From contig CM060953.1 of assembly GCA_030765055.1 (NCBI GenBank), positions 98,259,201 to 98,323,200 of the forward strand: a stretch of DNA of 64,000 nucleotides, written 5' to 3'. The translations under genes were made by a program, and so were the position numbers. Positions 1 to 11,040 of the stretch are shown piece by piece. The notes beneath the pieces are model-generated. The model saw only the letters and a list, made by a program, of their open reading frames with translations. It was not told the DNA's origin and did not search any database. The stretch is from Mantis religiosa (Eukaryota; Arthropoda; Insecta; Mantodea; Mantidae). Every line of letters starts with the position of its first letter. Within the stretch, counting starts at the first letter, position 1.

Positions 1-1845
1 TTTTTCTAATTTCATTTTGTACTAATGTTTAACAATAAAAATACAGATATTTATAACTGTTTTTTACTGTCTAAATATTACTTTTTATTCTGATTAAATT
101 GATTTTTTCCCTTTTTTTCCTCTGTCATAATAAGTTTATCTGTCAGCGTCTAAGCATGCTCTTAGCAATTGTTTTACTTACCATCCTTTACCACTGCCAT
201 ACTCCATATCACTGGGACTAAAGTTTTAACATTTAGTTTGAATGGATGGCCATTCCATTCCACTTAATCACACTTAATCATGGTTATTTGAATATTTTCA
301 GTTGTAATGCCTATTAAAGATAAATCAAATCTGGTTTAGGAATTGGAGGAATAGTGATACATATAGCAATATATTTATGGCATTAACGGGTTAATCTTCT
401 AAGGTCAACCAAACTTTACAAACTAAGATTGTTTGGTACTGGAATGAGAAGAAACTGGACAGGATAGAGTGTTTTAAGAACAAAAAAGCACATTTGTAGA
501 CAAATACTGTTTGGCCCAGGATGCTGCAAAAATGTCTCAAAATGTAAATTTTCTCAAACAGTTTATGCATGTAACAAGCATTCTGTTTATTTCAGATGAG
601 AATCCTTTGCATTCAAGAATGTCAAGTCAATAGCCAATATCACTAAAATGTTACACCCCCTCTCAAGAAATATGAATAGTATTGTATTTTCTGCACACAT
701 GAATAACATGTTATAAATACTCTCTTGAAGTACAGGTCTAAGAGATCATATTATTGGTTAATCTCATAATTCAATGAACATTAGGCTCAAAAAGTTATGT
801 GACCTTGGACTGGTCACAACTATTAGCTATAAACAACTTAAATTCATACATACGTCTAAGTATACAGGCTGAGCTTCCCACATTCCAAATGATTTATGTT
901 GATTACACTGTCCTTGAAAATATAACTTCTGTTTGCCAGTTTGCAATCTGAAAGATGTTTTTAACTAATTTTGGTGTTCTAAATTGATTGATGCTGTCTA
1001 TTTTTCTCTGTCACTTAAAAGTTTTCTCTCAAATCAAAAAATAATAATTTGAAAATAGTGTTTTTATTTAAACATTGTGCATTAAAAACTAAATGAAAAG
1101 GTAAACTTTGACTAATATATAGAAATACTTGTTTATCTGAAAAATAAGGTGTGAAGTTACATTTTCCTTGGCTGGAAAATACGTTTAAGTTATAAGTTAA
1201 GAACTGTAGTGGACCTAAAGTATGTTGGTAATATAAAGACTTTCAACATTTGATAAACTTTTGAAATGTCATGTTGGCACAAAAACATTGTTGTCAATGT
1301 AATAGTGTACAGTGATGTTTTGTCCTGTTATGGTGTAAATGTTTTGTAGTAAATGTGCAATAAAAGGTAGTTTAAAATTAAACATTGGTGTCGTAATGAA
1401 CAGAATATTACAGAACTTCCCTTTCCAAGTACAAACAAAGTCCGCTCACAATTCTAAAATTCCTTGTAATTCTAAAATTGTTTTTAAGATTTTCTTATGA
1501 TTCTTTTAGGAACACAGAATATGCAACTGTATTGAGGGAAATTTCCTTCTATTGTGCAATAACGCTTTTAGACTTCTTTTCAAAGCATCAGTAAATAAAC
1601 ACCGGTTGTTACTATTGCATGTTCGTGTTCCAGGTTGTTGATTTAAACCTGGTACATAACAATAAACAAGTTGGTCTTTGACTTAAAAAAATTTGATAAA
1701 TTCTTTGTCTCTATTTCTATACCAGGAAAATGTGTTGTCTGGAGCAGCAATCTGCTTAATCAACTTTGATCTGAATAATTTTCTCTTGTCTTTGGTAATA
1801 GCTAAGTCTTACTCGGTCGTTCAAATTTTCTTGACTAAAATGCTA
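1..1845. other. AT-rich stretch, no gene recognised
   Basis: No coding segment, tRNA-like sequence or transposon end that I can name. It could be intron or flank of the dolichyl-diphosphatase gene downstream, but no upstream exon of that gene was found here. Confidence 0.5.
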
Positions 1846-2091
1846 TCACTCGTCTTCAATGTGCACTGAGAAATTCTCATTTGTATTGAAATTTTCTTTT
1901 GACCCAGAGACTGAACTCTCATTATCCACTAGTAGAGCTGGTAGAATAGGAATAGGGACATCTACTTTTTGTGACACACATAGCTGAAACAAGGCCATCG
2001 GGATATTTATTTTTGTTTCATTTGTGTTATTGTACCCTGATATTTTACTCATGCAGAGGTAGCAGTCATCAGAGTAAATTTTCTTGCTCAC
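1846..2091 (-). pseudogene. Fragment of a repeat-associated insect ORF (Cys-pair domain)
   Basis: Short 81-residue frame with a DCYLCMSKISGY start followed by a conserved-looking I-P-x-A block. It resembles, from memory, a Cys-x2-Cys domain (DCYFC type) that recurs in many insect genomes as part of repeated ORFs of unknown function. It ends soon after an acidic tail, and no continuation was seen in neighbouring frames. No function is proposed. Confidence 0.25.
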
Positions 2092-2764
2092 ACCATATCA
2101 TAGGAATACTACATTAATTCAGTTTTCCATTATCCACTATGTAAGCCCTTCAGTATATGTTTTGCAAACCGTATGCGGAACCCATGTTTGAATTTGATCT
2201 AACTCAATCTGAAAATAAGCTAAATGCACTTTCTTGAAAGACTGAAGTAACAGAAGTTACTTGGATTGTTCATTTTATCCTAAAAAAAAGGTGGAAGCCA
2301 TTGTGAACACTATATCACTACAATACAAATATTAAAAATGCAAAATAACAATGATAAATCTCTTGCAGAAACAGCATTACCGATCACTGTGTGCTACAGA
2401 AAGCAACTGAAGTCCTGAGATTTTAAGACATATAAGCCCCTAAAGTACATGTCTATCGTGCAACAGCTGAGTGTTTTACTTTCTTGCGTCAGTCATCACC
2501 TCATCGCTTAGGAAGATAAGAGTTACAGATTAGGGAAGCACTGAAAGTGTGGTTTGTTTTTGGGTATATATACAGCCTGAAGATGCAAAATGTTATTATT
2601 CATCTTTTGCTGCAAAAATATACACATATAGTTTCCATTATATATAGTGTGCAATAAATGAAAATATTAAGTTTTATCAAAACAGTACGTGTTATATAAA
2701 AACTGTTATTTCTGAAATGAGCATGTTTGCTTCCATATATGTATTTTCATCAAAACCGAAAAAG
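2092..2764. other. No gene recognised
   Basis: Low-complexity AT-rich sequence with no supported coding or repeat family assignment. Confidence 0.4.
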
Positions 2765-2778
2765 TGTCACGAGAGTGT

Positions 2779-2935
2779 CCTAGTGGTCTACCGGGGAAGT
2801 ATACAAGTCAAATGGAGAATTTAATGTCAGGCTGGCACATTGGCCATGGTAGCTCAATGGGTTAGTGACTGGATGGAAACCAGGAGATCCGTGGTTCAAA
2901 TCCCAGCCATGGCATTGAATTTTTCATGTTGACTC
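2779..2935 (+). repeat. tRNA-like foldback family, minimal 157-bp unit (copy T1)
   Basis: Starts CCTAGTGGTCTACCGG and ends with a tRNA-like half: acceptor GCCATGG/CCATGGC, D-arm GCTC, B box GGTTCAAATCC, then a tail ending TTGACTC. It is flanked by a perfect 14-bp direct repeat, TGTCACGAGAGTGT, at 2765-2778 and 2936-2949. It has no poly(A). This is the simplest copy in the window and defines the mobile unit. The tRNA-like part has internal pol III type A and B boxes but sits in the 3' half rather than at the 5' end as in a usual SINE. Confidence 0.85.
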
Positions 2936-3619
2936 TGTCACGAGAGTGTTATAAGTGTTCTAATCTGGCCGTTTTCTCACCCAGTGTTTCTTCATCCAAC
3001 ACACAGTATTGTTAAATCATTTTTGTATTCAGAAAAAGACCATTGTTTGTTGTAACATTACTGCCAAGGTTATGGTAGCTGCTTCTGCTAGAAATTGTAC
3101 GAGGGACGCTATATTTTGAGCCTTGGCAACCCTGAATGTTGTAGGTGCCATCTGATGTTTCTAATGGAAAGTTTGACATTTTTGACAATAATCTACTTCA
3201 GATATTTTGACAATAAGAGCATTACTGAAAATTGTGCCACAACAAAAACATGGAATTAACCCATGAAAATGTTTTTGCTGTGATTTATTACAAATTTTGA
3301 CATTATCAAGACAAGAGTGCCTCAATCAACTAACTTCCACATTTGGCAATGAAGCTTCATCCTTTGCCACTGTGAAATGATCATATAACGAATTTAATCA
3401 ATTCATTTTGCAAATAGAGCATCATTGAAAATTGTGCCTCAACAAAAAGATGGAATTAGCCCATGAGAATGTTCATGCAATGATTTATTACGAATTTCAA
3501 TGTGGATTATGAAGACACAATTGCATCAATCAACTAACTTCCACACTAGGCGATGAAGCTTCATCCTTTGCTACTGTAAAATGCTGGTAAAACACATTTA
3601 ATCATGGTTGCTGTTTGCT

Positions 3620-4795
3620 CAATGATGAAGTTTGTGATGGTCGTCCAAAATTAGTTGTTGTGCCAGAAAACATTGATGCTGTGCGAAAACTAATAATGCA
3701 AGATCGTCATACAACATATTGTGAGATTGAAGCAACCCTAGGTATTAGTCCCACCAGCATATGAAATTAAATAATTAGCCCAGACCTAAAAGTATTTGCA
3801 GCATAGAAAGTCGCCATTAAGTTAGTTGGCTCATGCATTTATGAGAACTCCTAGTGGTTTACTGGGAAAAAATAAGTCAGTTGAAGAATTTAATGTTATG
3901 ATGGCATGTTGCCCATAGTAGCTCAATGGTTTAGAGTGGCTGGATGGAGAACAGAAGATCCATGGCTCGAATCCTGGCTATGGCATTGAATATTTCAGTC
4001 TGACTCTATCCTTTCATATTGCATGATTATTTAGCCATGAAAACGGTTTTGCTCTCATTGAATCCTAGATAATTTGATGCAATCTCAAAAAGATGCTTGT
4101 GTTGATTTACAAAAATGCTCAAAAATTAAAATGTTTGTACCTCAAAAGACGTATGTAAGATTGTAACAGGTGACAGTTTATGGATCTATGCGTATGAGCC
4201 GGAACGTAAACAGCAGTTTGACTGCATGGGTGTTTCAAGATTCAGCAAATCCAACAAAAGTTGTTCACACTCGAAGCACTTATAAGCAAATGGTAGCCTC
4301 CTCTTTCAGCAAAACTGACCATGGTGGCAACAGTGTCTTTACCATGTAAAATGGTAATGCCGAATGGTACACAACCATTTGTTTGCCAGAAGTCTTCAGT
4401 GAAGTAAGAAAAGCCAACAAGAACCTTAGGATCATTCTTCATCAAGACAATGTGAGAGCATACACATCTTGTCTAACAGTGGAGTATTTGAAGGCTCAAA
4501 AAGTTGAATTGATGGTTCTTCTGCCATACAGTCCTGATTTGGCACCCAGTGACTTCCTTTTGTTCCCGAGCATCAAGAATAAATTGTGTGAACGATTTTT
4601 GTCAGCAGAAGAAGCCATTGATGCCTTCTAAAACCATGTTTTGGAGGTGTCTCAAGAAGACTGGAATAAATGCTTTGACAAATGGTTCAAATGGATGCAA
4701 AAGTGTATTGATCATAAAAGAGAATGTTTTGAAAAACAATAAAGCAATTCTCAATCAGAAATTATTTATGTTAAGTATTAGGCTCAAGATATAAA
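3620..4795 (+). pseudogene. Mariner transposase pseudogene
   Basis: The helix-turn-helix end is readable around 3625-3765 (GRPK, then ENIDAVRKLIMQDRHTTY, then a LGISPTSI-like stretch). After the T2 insertion, the first catalytic region reads VTGDSLWIYAYEPE near 4165-4205, with GDE changed to GDS. The second and third catalytic blocks are at 4383-4631: HQDNVRAY then PYSPDLAPSDF, with 34 residues between the two aspartates, as in mariner. The C-terminal block (WNKCFDKWFKWMQKCI) follows in another frame to 4795. Stops, frameshifts and the 250-bp insert make it non-functional. Confidence 0.85.
3782..4030 (+). repeat. tRNA-like foldback family, copy T2
   Basis: The tRNA-like core is at about 3914-3990 with GTAGCTCAATGG (A box side) and a degenerate B box GGCTCGAATCC. 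It is preceded by the family leader CCTAGTGGTTTACTGGG and followed by CATTGAATATTTCAGTCTGACTC. It interrupts the mariner transposase reading frame. Exact ends are uncertain; no clean target duplication was identified. Confidence 0.7.
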
Positions 4796-4945
4796 CAGTG
4801 CACCTCATAATGCCAGGATAAGACTTGTGATTGAATTTTGTAAGATGTAGAAACAACATGTTAAAACATAGGATGGAATTTTCCTGATCTTTTTTACAAA
4901 ACAGTATTATATATACAGATCATACTGAAGAGTATACTCTTCTAA

Positions 4946-5303
4946 TGGAAATAATCATTTCTTCTACACTAGCCATGTGTAGGCTAAGGTTTGGATAAGT
5001 AGAGCCATACTGAAAAATTCAATGCCATAGCTGGGATTTGAACCACAGATCTCCCGTTATCCGTGCGGTTGCTCTAAACCACTGAGCTACTATGGCAAAC
5101 GTGCCGACATGACATTAAATTCTCCAACTGACTTGTATGTTTCCCGGTAGACCACTAGGGGTTCTCATATGCTATGAGACACGCACCTTTTTGTGGCGAC
5201 TTACTATACTGTAAGTACATAAGTCCCAGGCTTCATAGTTAAACCACTATGTTTATTTAGGTAAATTGATTATTTCCATTAATCAGTATGACTCTACTCA
5301 TCC
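4946..5303 (-). repeat. tRNA-like foldback family, copy T3 with inverted ends
   Basis: A 358-bp insert flanked by the 12-bp direct repeat ATACTCTTCTAA at 4934-4945 and 5304-5315. Its ends are inverted (TGGAAATAATCA at the left, TGATTATTTCCA near the right). The tRNA-like unit is on the minus strand at about 5025-5098. This copy shows that the family can carry terminal inverted repeats outside the tRNA-like core while still making a long target duplication. Confidence 0.85.
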
Positions 5304-5359
5304 ATACTCTTCTAAGGTTATCATAAAGAGTAACTTAACCCCAACATAACACAAGTTTG

Positions 5360-5555
5360 TCATGATTGGCGCACTTCTGGTCCATGCAGCTTCCAGGTCC
5401 CAAGTTTGTATCTTGGTTAGGCTGACTTGCCAGGATAAGGCTATTTTTCTTGTTTTTCTTATCCTGAAGATATTGTCAGGTAAGTCTAAGCCCTAGGAAT
5501 CCTAGACCCATATGAGCATCATTTCATTCATTCCCATTTGATATAATCTATCAGA
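5360..5555 (+). repeat. Diverged copy (S1) of a tRNA-derived SINE
   Basis: Matches in order, but loosely, the SINE seen at 9921, 13693 and 52233: a B-box-like CCCAAGTTTGTATC, GACTTGCCAGGATAAGG, CTTATCCTGAAG, then GACCCATATGAGCATCATTTCATTCATTCC. It is much more diverged than the other three copies. Confidence 0.65.
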
Positions 5556-6202
5556 TGAAAGGATATTAATTATAAAAAAACAAATAAAAAATCCTGGCTT
5601 AGGAGTGCTTTGGATACTAATGAAATACTGTTCACATATAAATAAAATATGAGGGTCAGTTATCAGTTTTATTTCTTTCTTTGTAAACTTTTGTACGGAA
5701 CTGTAAGAGTTTAACTACTCATTTGATAAAAATGGCTAGTAGTCTAGCTGAATATGGTTTAAGCTACAACATAATTCTTGGAAATATATAAATGTGTAAG
5801 TGCCATTCAGTATGAGTTGAAGGTAAAATGCTTCATAACCTATCCAGGCATCACATGTATCACTCTGTAAGTGTTACCTTGTGACACTGAAACAATCTTC
5901 CCAGGAGGTCCAGGAACTATGTTTCATTTATTAGACATTGAGCTTCTCAAGTTATATAAGTGCCCTTGTTTCCTTTTCCTACCAGTACCAGCCATTTTTC
6001 TTACCAATAGTATGAGAGACTGCATCTGGAGTTATGCATACCTCATAAGATAGTAATTTTTTTGCAACATGATGTAGTTACTCACATAGGTGCATACAGA
6101 AGTAAACATTATCTGGTATTAATTCTATAGTTTGTACTGCTTTACAAGCCTAGTGAATATTTATTAAAATTAAACAAGTGCTTCTCGTTTATTTATTTTC
6201 AG
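5556..6202. other. Intron-like sequence upstream of the host exon
   Basis: No coding match. It ends in a polypyrimidine tract and AG (TTATTTTCAG) that forms the acceptor site of the exon starting at 6203. Confidence 0.6.
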
Positions 6203-6381
6203 ATAACCTTCTTTTTAGGAACAGTATTAAATGAACTATTAAATCTTCTATTAAAACACACAATTTGTGAAGCAAGACCGATACATAGAAGCTCTCTTTA
6301 CACAGAATATGGCATGCCATCATCACATTCACAGTTTATGTGGTTTTTTGCTACATATATGTTGTATTTCATATTTATACG
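6203..6381 (+). CDS. DOLPP1: Dolichyl-diphosphatase exon (PAP2 family core)
   Basis: This 179-bp exon encodes 59 residues plus two bases, beginning ITFFLGTVLNELLNLLLKH. DOLPP1 removes a phosphate from dolichyl diphosphate in the ER membrane, recycling the lipid carrier for N-glycosylation. The PAP2 motifs are visible: motif 1 as K-x6-RP (KHTICEARP) and motif 2 within YGMPSSHSQFMWFF, both characteristic of this family. A hydrophobic segment (MLYFIFI) closes the exon. The acceptor TTTTCAG and donor GTAAGT fit well, so this is a spliced gene rather than a processed copy. Motif 3 (SR-x5-H) would lie in a later exon. No upstream exon was found in the 6.2 kb before it. Confidence 0.9.
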
Positions 6382-8813
6382 GTAAGTATTGTAAATATAA
6401 TTAAATTTAACGTAATAAGTATAACATTTTGATGAGATGCCTATGTCTGAAATAAATATAATTTTTAGATATAAGCTGCTTTCATGTGTGTAAATGATTA
6501 TTAAACCTATTTATATTAACAAGGTAAGTATCTACTGGTAGTGTGTTAAGCTTATCAAGAATAAATAGATTAATTTATTTTTACTTTCTCTACCATGTAG
6601 CTAGTAGTTTAGAGCAATTGTTGCACACTTAACCACCTTTAACAGTTTGCCCTAAAACTCTATTGGAACTCTTCACTCCTTCATGGCACTGGAGACATTT
6701 TTGCAGCTTTATAAGCAGATTCACTGTTACAAATTTTCATCACCGATAAAACAAAGCTTTAAATTCTATTGCATCTTGTAATTTGTCTTTGGTTGTAATT
6801 TTAAGATCTTTTGCTAACTTTACGATCAAAATTTTCTGTGCTATTTGGTGTACAGTGCTATGATATACCGTATCTTTTCTCTGCATCTTTTCTTCTCCAT
6901 GATCATTGCTCCCCTTGACTGACCTGCAACAGAATGCATGACATGCAGCTTTTAAGATTTGATTGCAACACTAGTGACAACAGCCAATAAGAAGTGAATG
7001 AAATAAATTGTTAAGTCTACTCCCTCACATTCTATGACTTATGGATATAACTATTTTTTGTGAAAGTTTTAATTTATTTCATGGCACAAAGTATAAAATA
7101 TGGACTAGAAATCTGAATATAACCTAAAAAGAAGCATTCTTTGCTACCATTAATAATTACTTACCTGTGACACAAGGAAGAATTTGAGCACATGTGATAG
7201 TAGTAGTACTATAAGGTCTTCAAGAACTTTTTTATGAAATTCCCTATTTTAAAATCAGTTAGAGTATAAAATGAACACTGGCCTTTTTGTTGAAAGTAAG
7301 GAGAGATATTAAGATGGAGAAGCAGAGGAATTTGGCACCTTGGCCAAGGCTATGTCTAGGAGCTGCTAAGCCTCCAAGAGGACAGGATGAAGCAAGAGAT
7401 TGCAAAATATGTTGCAGGGCTGTGAGGTCTCTTTTGTTAATTGTTTTCAATTACCATTTGTTGCTATCTCATATCTGTCAGAACAGAAATCTACTCTGGC
7501 AGAAGGCTTCCATGCCAGGGAAGAAACAGTTCTCTTAAAATACTTACACCATACATTACCAACCATCATGTCAGACCCTGCAGCACCTGAAAGGAAACGG
7601 GCAGGAAAATATTAAACTATAAAATTCACCTTGCCATTTGGCTACCAACCTGGAAAATAAACTTCCAAAGTAGCTGTCCAAAGGGAATTGAACCTCGGAC
7701 ATTTTGCAACTGGCAGCCTCAGATGCTGTTGCCTGAACTATCCTGCTCATTGGAGAAGATTAAAAGGGCATAATTAGCATTTGTTCATTGGTCAGATGGA
7801 ATGTTCTGTTCATCACAGTATTCAGAGTATGAGTATGCTTTCAGTTATATGAGAAAGAATAGAAACAACATATTCAGGTCCTGAATGTCTAATGGGTATT
7901 TTAATAAATTTCTCAGTTAAAATGTAGTGGCACTACTGTATGCTGTAGATGCAGTTTAAGTATAGTCTTCCAGAAATGAGCTAACAAGACTATAGCAGAA
8001 ATCCTAAAAGGTGCTGCATCTGTTTCACACCCTTAAAAGTAATTCTATATGCCATAATGTAAGAAGATGTCTCTAAACATTTTAAGATTAGTATTCAACT
8101 GTAGTTTTGTAAATAGTGTTGTCTTAAGGAACTTAATGTCAATGTGTAACTTATGCACCATTTGTCATCTGCTTAAACAAAGTTAACCCTTGTGTAGTGG
8201 ACCTATTGTGGTCCATTGTTGCCTGATCTTGCTGTGGAGGATTAAGAAAATTACAGGATCCTAATGGCTTGAAATGGCACCACCTGCTTTTCCCGAGCAC
8301 TTGCTCTGTTGAGGTGGCTTCTAGGGATCAAGCCGGGTTCATTACTCAAGTCTATAAGGGTGTCAGAGTAATAGCTAGTACCAGTCAGGCTCCTGTCTGA
8401 TAGTATGAGATATGCTGGCAGAAAGATCTGCTGAACTCAAACACTATCTGGGATCGTCAAACTGCAAAAGCTAAATCTGGATCAATTTGGTTTTCTTTTC
8501 TTATACCTTGCAATACTAACCCTTATTACAAACTTACTCTACCATTGAGGAGAGGTGCCTTATGACCACTACTGAAAACAAAGTGTCTGAGAAATTGTTA
8601 AATTAGAATTATAATAGTTTCAGATTAATATCTAAATTTAATCTTATGGTCAAATCGCTGAATATGTTAGTATGTTAGTATCACTCATTCTCTCCTTAGA
8701 AGCTTCACATTTTGAACAAATCACTGTTTTCTGGCTGTGGCTCTCACAAATATGCTCATGATAATTGCTACAAATTATTGTTTTACTAACTTTATTGTAT
8801 TTTTCTTTCTTAG
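6382..8813. other. Probable DOLPP1 intron
   Basis: It runs from donor GTAAGT to the acceptor TTTCTTTCTTAG. It contains one SINE-like relic (7675-7755) and short frames around 7259-7615 that I cannot assign to any family. The stretch 8190-8540 has the mixed composition of a retroelement 3' region, but I could not identify it. Confidence 0.5.
7675..7755 (-). repeat. tRNA-derived SINE head, second type
   Basis: On the minus strand: GAGCAGGATAGTTCAGGCAAC (A-box region) and CCGAGGTTCAATTCCC (B box), with normal tRNA spacing. It is unrelated to the two other tRNA-like families in this window. Body and tail boundaries were not resolved. Confidence 0.5.
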
Positions 8814-8889
8814 ATGGCAGTATTCAATAGCAACATCCTTTATCATCACTTGCTTACTTCTTGGAACTCTGCCTAAACTTCCTCTCTAG
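8814..8889 (+). CDS. Candidate next DOLPP1 exon, truncated
   Basis: After the acceptor CTTTCTTAG the reading phase (one base completing the Arg codon) matches the exon at 6203-6381. It yields R-WQYSIATSFIITCLLLG, which aligns with the membrane helix just before the catalytic SR-x5-H motif of DOLPP1. The frame then runs into TLPKLPL and a stop instead of the expected Y-S-R-V-Y block. Either an insertion broke the exon here, or the similarity is chance. The minus-strand frame at 8854-9090 may mark the intruding sequence. Confidence 0.45.
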
Positions 8890-9293
8890 AATTCTTTCCA
8901 TGCCTATTATTACTCTGTCTCCCTCTTCAGCAGCTAGGGTTTTATCAGCTGCAATCCTGTGTTTTACAGGTACTGTCCTCTGATTTGGCTTCTTATTCCA
9001 ATCAGCACATTCAAAATAAATATTGTATAACAGCTTACAGAGATACATCAATGAGAGTGAACAAACTGGATGATGATTCGTGTAGCTCATTTTGCAGAAT
9101 ATTTCCTTACCATTTGATTTACAGTGGCTACGCTGTCTTTAGTTTTATTATAATACAGGTTGATAACAGTGTTTTCTTAGGATCATATTGATACTTTTTC
9201 ATCATAATACTTAATAGATAAAAAGTTTCCTTTTTAGTTTTTTCATGACAGGTGATTTAAATCTTGGCTATGTTAGGATCACTGAAGGCAAAT
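8890..9293. other. No assignable gene
   Basis: It contains short open frames on both strands (for example 8854-9090 minus) that I do not recognise and that lack splice or transposon context. Confidence 0.35.
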
Positions 9294-9306
9294 TTACTTG
9301 ACAGTT

Positions 9307-9499
9307 ACACGAATATAAATATTTGTAACAAGGGCTTCACTTATCTTAAGAAATTGGTGTTCATTCTTCTTTCTAATGGAGGGGAAAAAAAAACCAGAAT
9401 GAACACCAATTTCTTAAGATAAGTGAAGCCTTTGTTACAAATATTTATATTTATGTAATATTTATTGCTTCACTGTAGCTAGCTTCATTTTCTACGTAA
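9307..9499. mobile_element. Hairpin insert made of two inverted PLE-C tails (H1)
   Basis: Two arms of about 55 bp (one centred near 9340, its inverse near 9420; shared block CACTTATCTTAAGAAATTGG) surround a short A-rich loop. The right arm continues into the tail TTGCTTCACTGTAGCTAGC. A perfect 13-bp direct repeat TTACTTGACAGTT flanks it at 9294-9306 and 9500-9512. The same tail ends the PLE-C element at 58662, so this is a tail-only inverted dimer of that family. Confidence 0.8.
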
Positions 9500-9920
9500 T
9501 TACTTGACAGTTGTTTTCTTACAAAAATGTCTTTGACCTCTTGAGGAGTGTGCTGCACTATACTGTTTCAACAACTGTGAGCTTGTGATTCTTCCACAGC
9601 TCTTCAATCAAATCAACAGATGTATAGTATGTGTCTGTTGTTATATTGTGTCCAGAATTATTTACAGGGTGCAGCAAGTGTTTTACAGCAAATATAGCTG
9701 AATGTGCTTGTTGAGTTCCATAGTTCCATCATTCTTTTTTTCAGCATACAATTCCACGCTAAGAATGGATATTGTTTTTTTTTTTTTTTTAATCAGTGAG
9801 CATACGTATCAGTAATTCCATATTTCCCTGATTTGTACACTTGGAATGGACATCTTTCACAAAATAATATTAGGATTTCATCAACTACAGTATATAAATC
9901 TGCCAGAAAATTTAAACCAG

Positions 9921-10152
9921 AGATCTGCCCACCTCGGCAGCATAGATGGTAGCATGTCTGCCTCACGTTCAAGAGGTCCCAAGTTTGAATCTGTCAGGGT
10001 GAGTTACCTGGATAAGGTTTTTTCCGAGACGAATGTTGGGTAACTCTAAACTTCATGGACCCTGGGCTCATTTGAGCCTCACTTTATCCATTCCATTCAT
10101 TGTCCAATATGGCTTAACGTTGGAGGACGTAAATTTAAAAAAAAAACCTGAA
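9921..10152 (+). repeat. tRNA-derived SINE, copy S2
   Basis: Head: CACCTCGGCAGCATAGATGG then GCATGTCTGCCTCACG (A side) and a diverged B box CCCAAGTTTGAATC. Body: GAGTTACCTGGATAAGG, CCTGGGCTCATTTGAGCC, ATTCCATTCATTGTCC. It ends in an A-rich tail. The head most resembles a Val-type tRNA (CCTCAC around the anticodon), but the source is uncertain. Confidence 0.8.
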
Positions 10153-10334
10153 ATGCAGGTGCATCTGTCCCTTCCCACTCCCATATATTACTCTATCAAG
10201 AAAACTTCGGGAATTGGTCAATCAAACACAAAATATGTATTATTCATCCAATTTGATTTTATCGCCTTCAAAGTAGGCCCCTTCCCATTATAATTATAAA
10301 AACAAACTCAAAAACAAAAGATGAAATTCCACCG

Positions 10335-10620
10335 ACAGATCCAGAATATACCAAATAAGTTATAAGAATTGTGAAACATGCCACATAGATCAAACTGAAA
10401 GAAACCTAAAAACCACAGTCAAAAGAGCACTTAGGAAACATCAAAATGAAACAATAAGATAAGTCAGCAGTAACATTTCACTTTGGAGCAAAAACCATGA
10501 CATTGATCCAAATCCAAAATTACTAAAAGGAGTGATAAACCAAAACAAACTGACATGGAAGAACATAAGAGGAGCATTTTTTTCAGAACTCAATAGAGGA
10601 CATAAGGATATTTTTTACAG
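10335..10620 (+). pseudogene. Remnant of a PLE GIY-YIG endonuclease
   Basis: Reading with frameshifts gives NCETCHIDQTERNLKTTVKR, then a stretch ending SKNHDIDPNPKLLKG and NKLTWKNI. This follows the C-terminal GIY-YIG endonuclease of the PLEs in this window block by block (their C-x2-C, YIGKTKRNLETR, WEKNHNINPEPKLLK, ELSTWEQIF). The diagnostic YIG itself is decayed to HID. It is a fifth, very old PLE copy. Confidence 0.7.
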
Positions 10621-11040
10621 AAATTATATTTTTTTAATCTAGTACATAACCTTTCATTACACAAACCTTATTTTTAGCAATACTAAATATTATGAGACAA
10701 TTTCAGACAAAAGTGATACTCCTAAAAGATAACCATATTTTTTATAATATTGGCCAGTTAAAAAATGCTTGTTTTTTTTTCCCCTCCAAAATTTGAAAGA
10801 TGACATGGACTATGAAACAAGCGAATTTGACTTAACTTTAATTTGCTACTAGTTTTATTGTTTTTATTACGGTTTTGATAATTCATTTCTTCATAGTTTA
10901 TTTTTATGTACAGTATACAAATTTAATAGATGACTAAATCAGCATTTGTTATATTAATGAAATAATAGATAAAAAAAAAATTACAAAACTATTCAATTAA
11001 TAAATACTGAAATTTAAGAATACAAATGATTAAACTAGTA
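10621..11040. other. AT-rich, no gene
   Basis: Nothing recognised beyond A/T runs; the first bases may be the tail of the PLE remnant. Confidence 0.4.

Larger units (their letters stand above)
3101..4807 (+). mobile_element. Decayed mariner element (DD34D) with an internal insertion
   Basis: The left end begins CGAGGGACGCTATATTTTGAGCC. The right end at about 4781-4807 is its imperfect inverse (GCTCAAGATATAAACAGTGCACCTCA). Between them lies a broken mariner transposase. A tRNA-like element (copy T2) sits in the middle, so the mariner is the older of the two. Several stops and frame changes show it is dead. Confidence 0.8.

Noticed and set aside
6203..6381. DOLPP1 segment as a processed pseudogene
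   Set aside because: Clean splice acceptor and donor flank it and the frame is intact, so a genuine exon is more likely.
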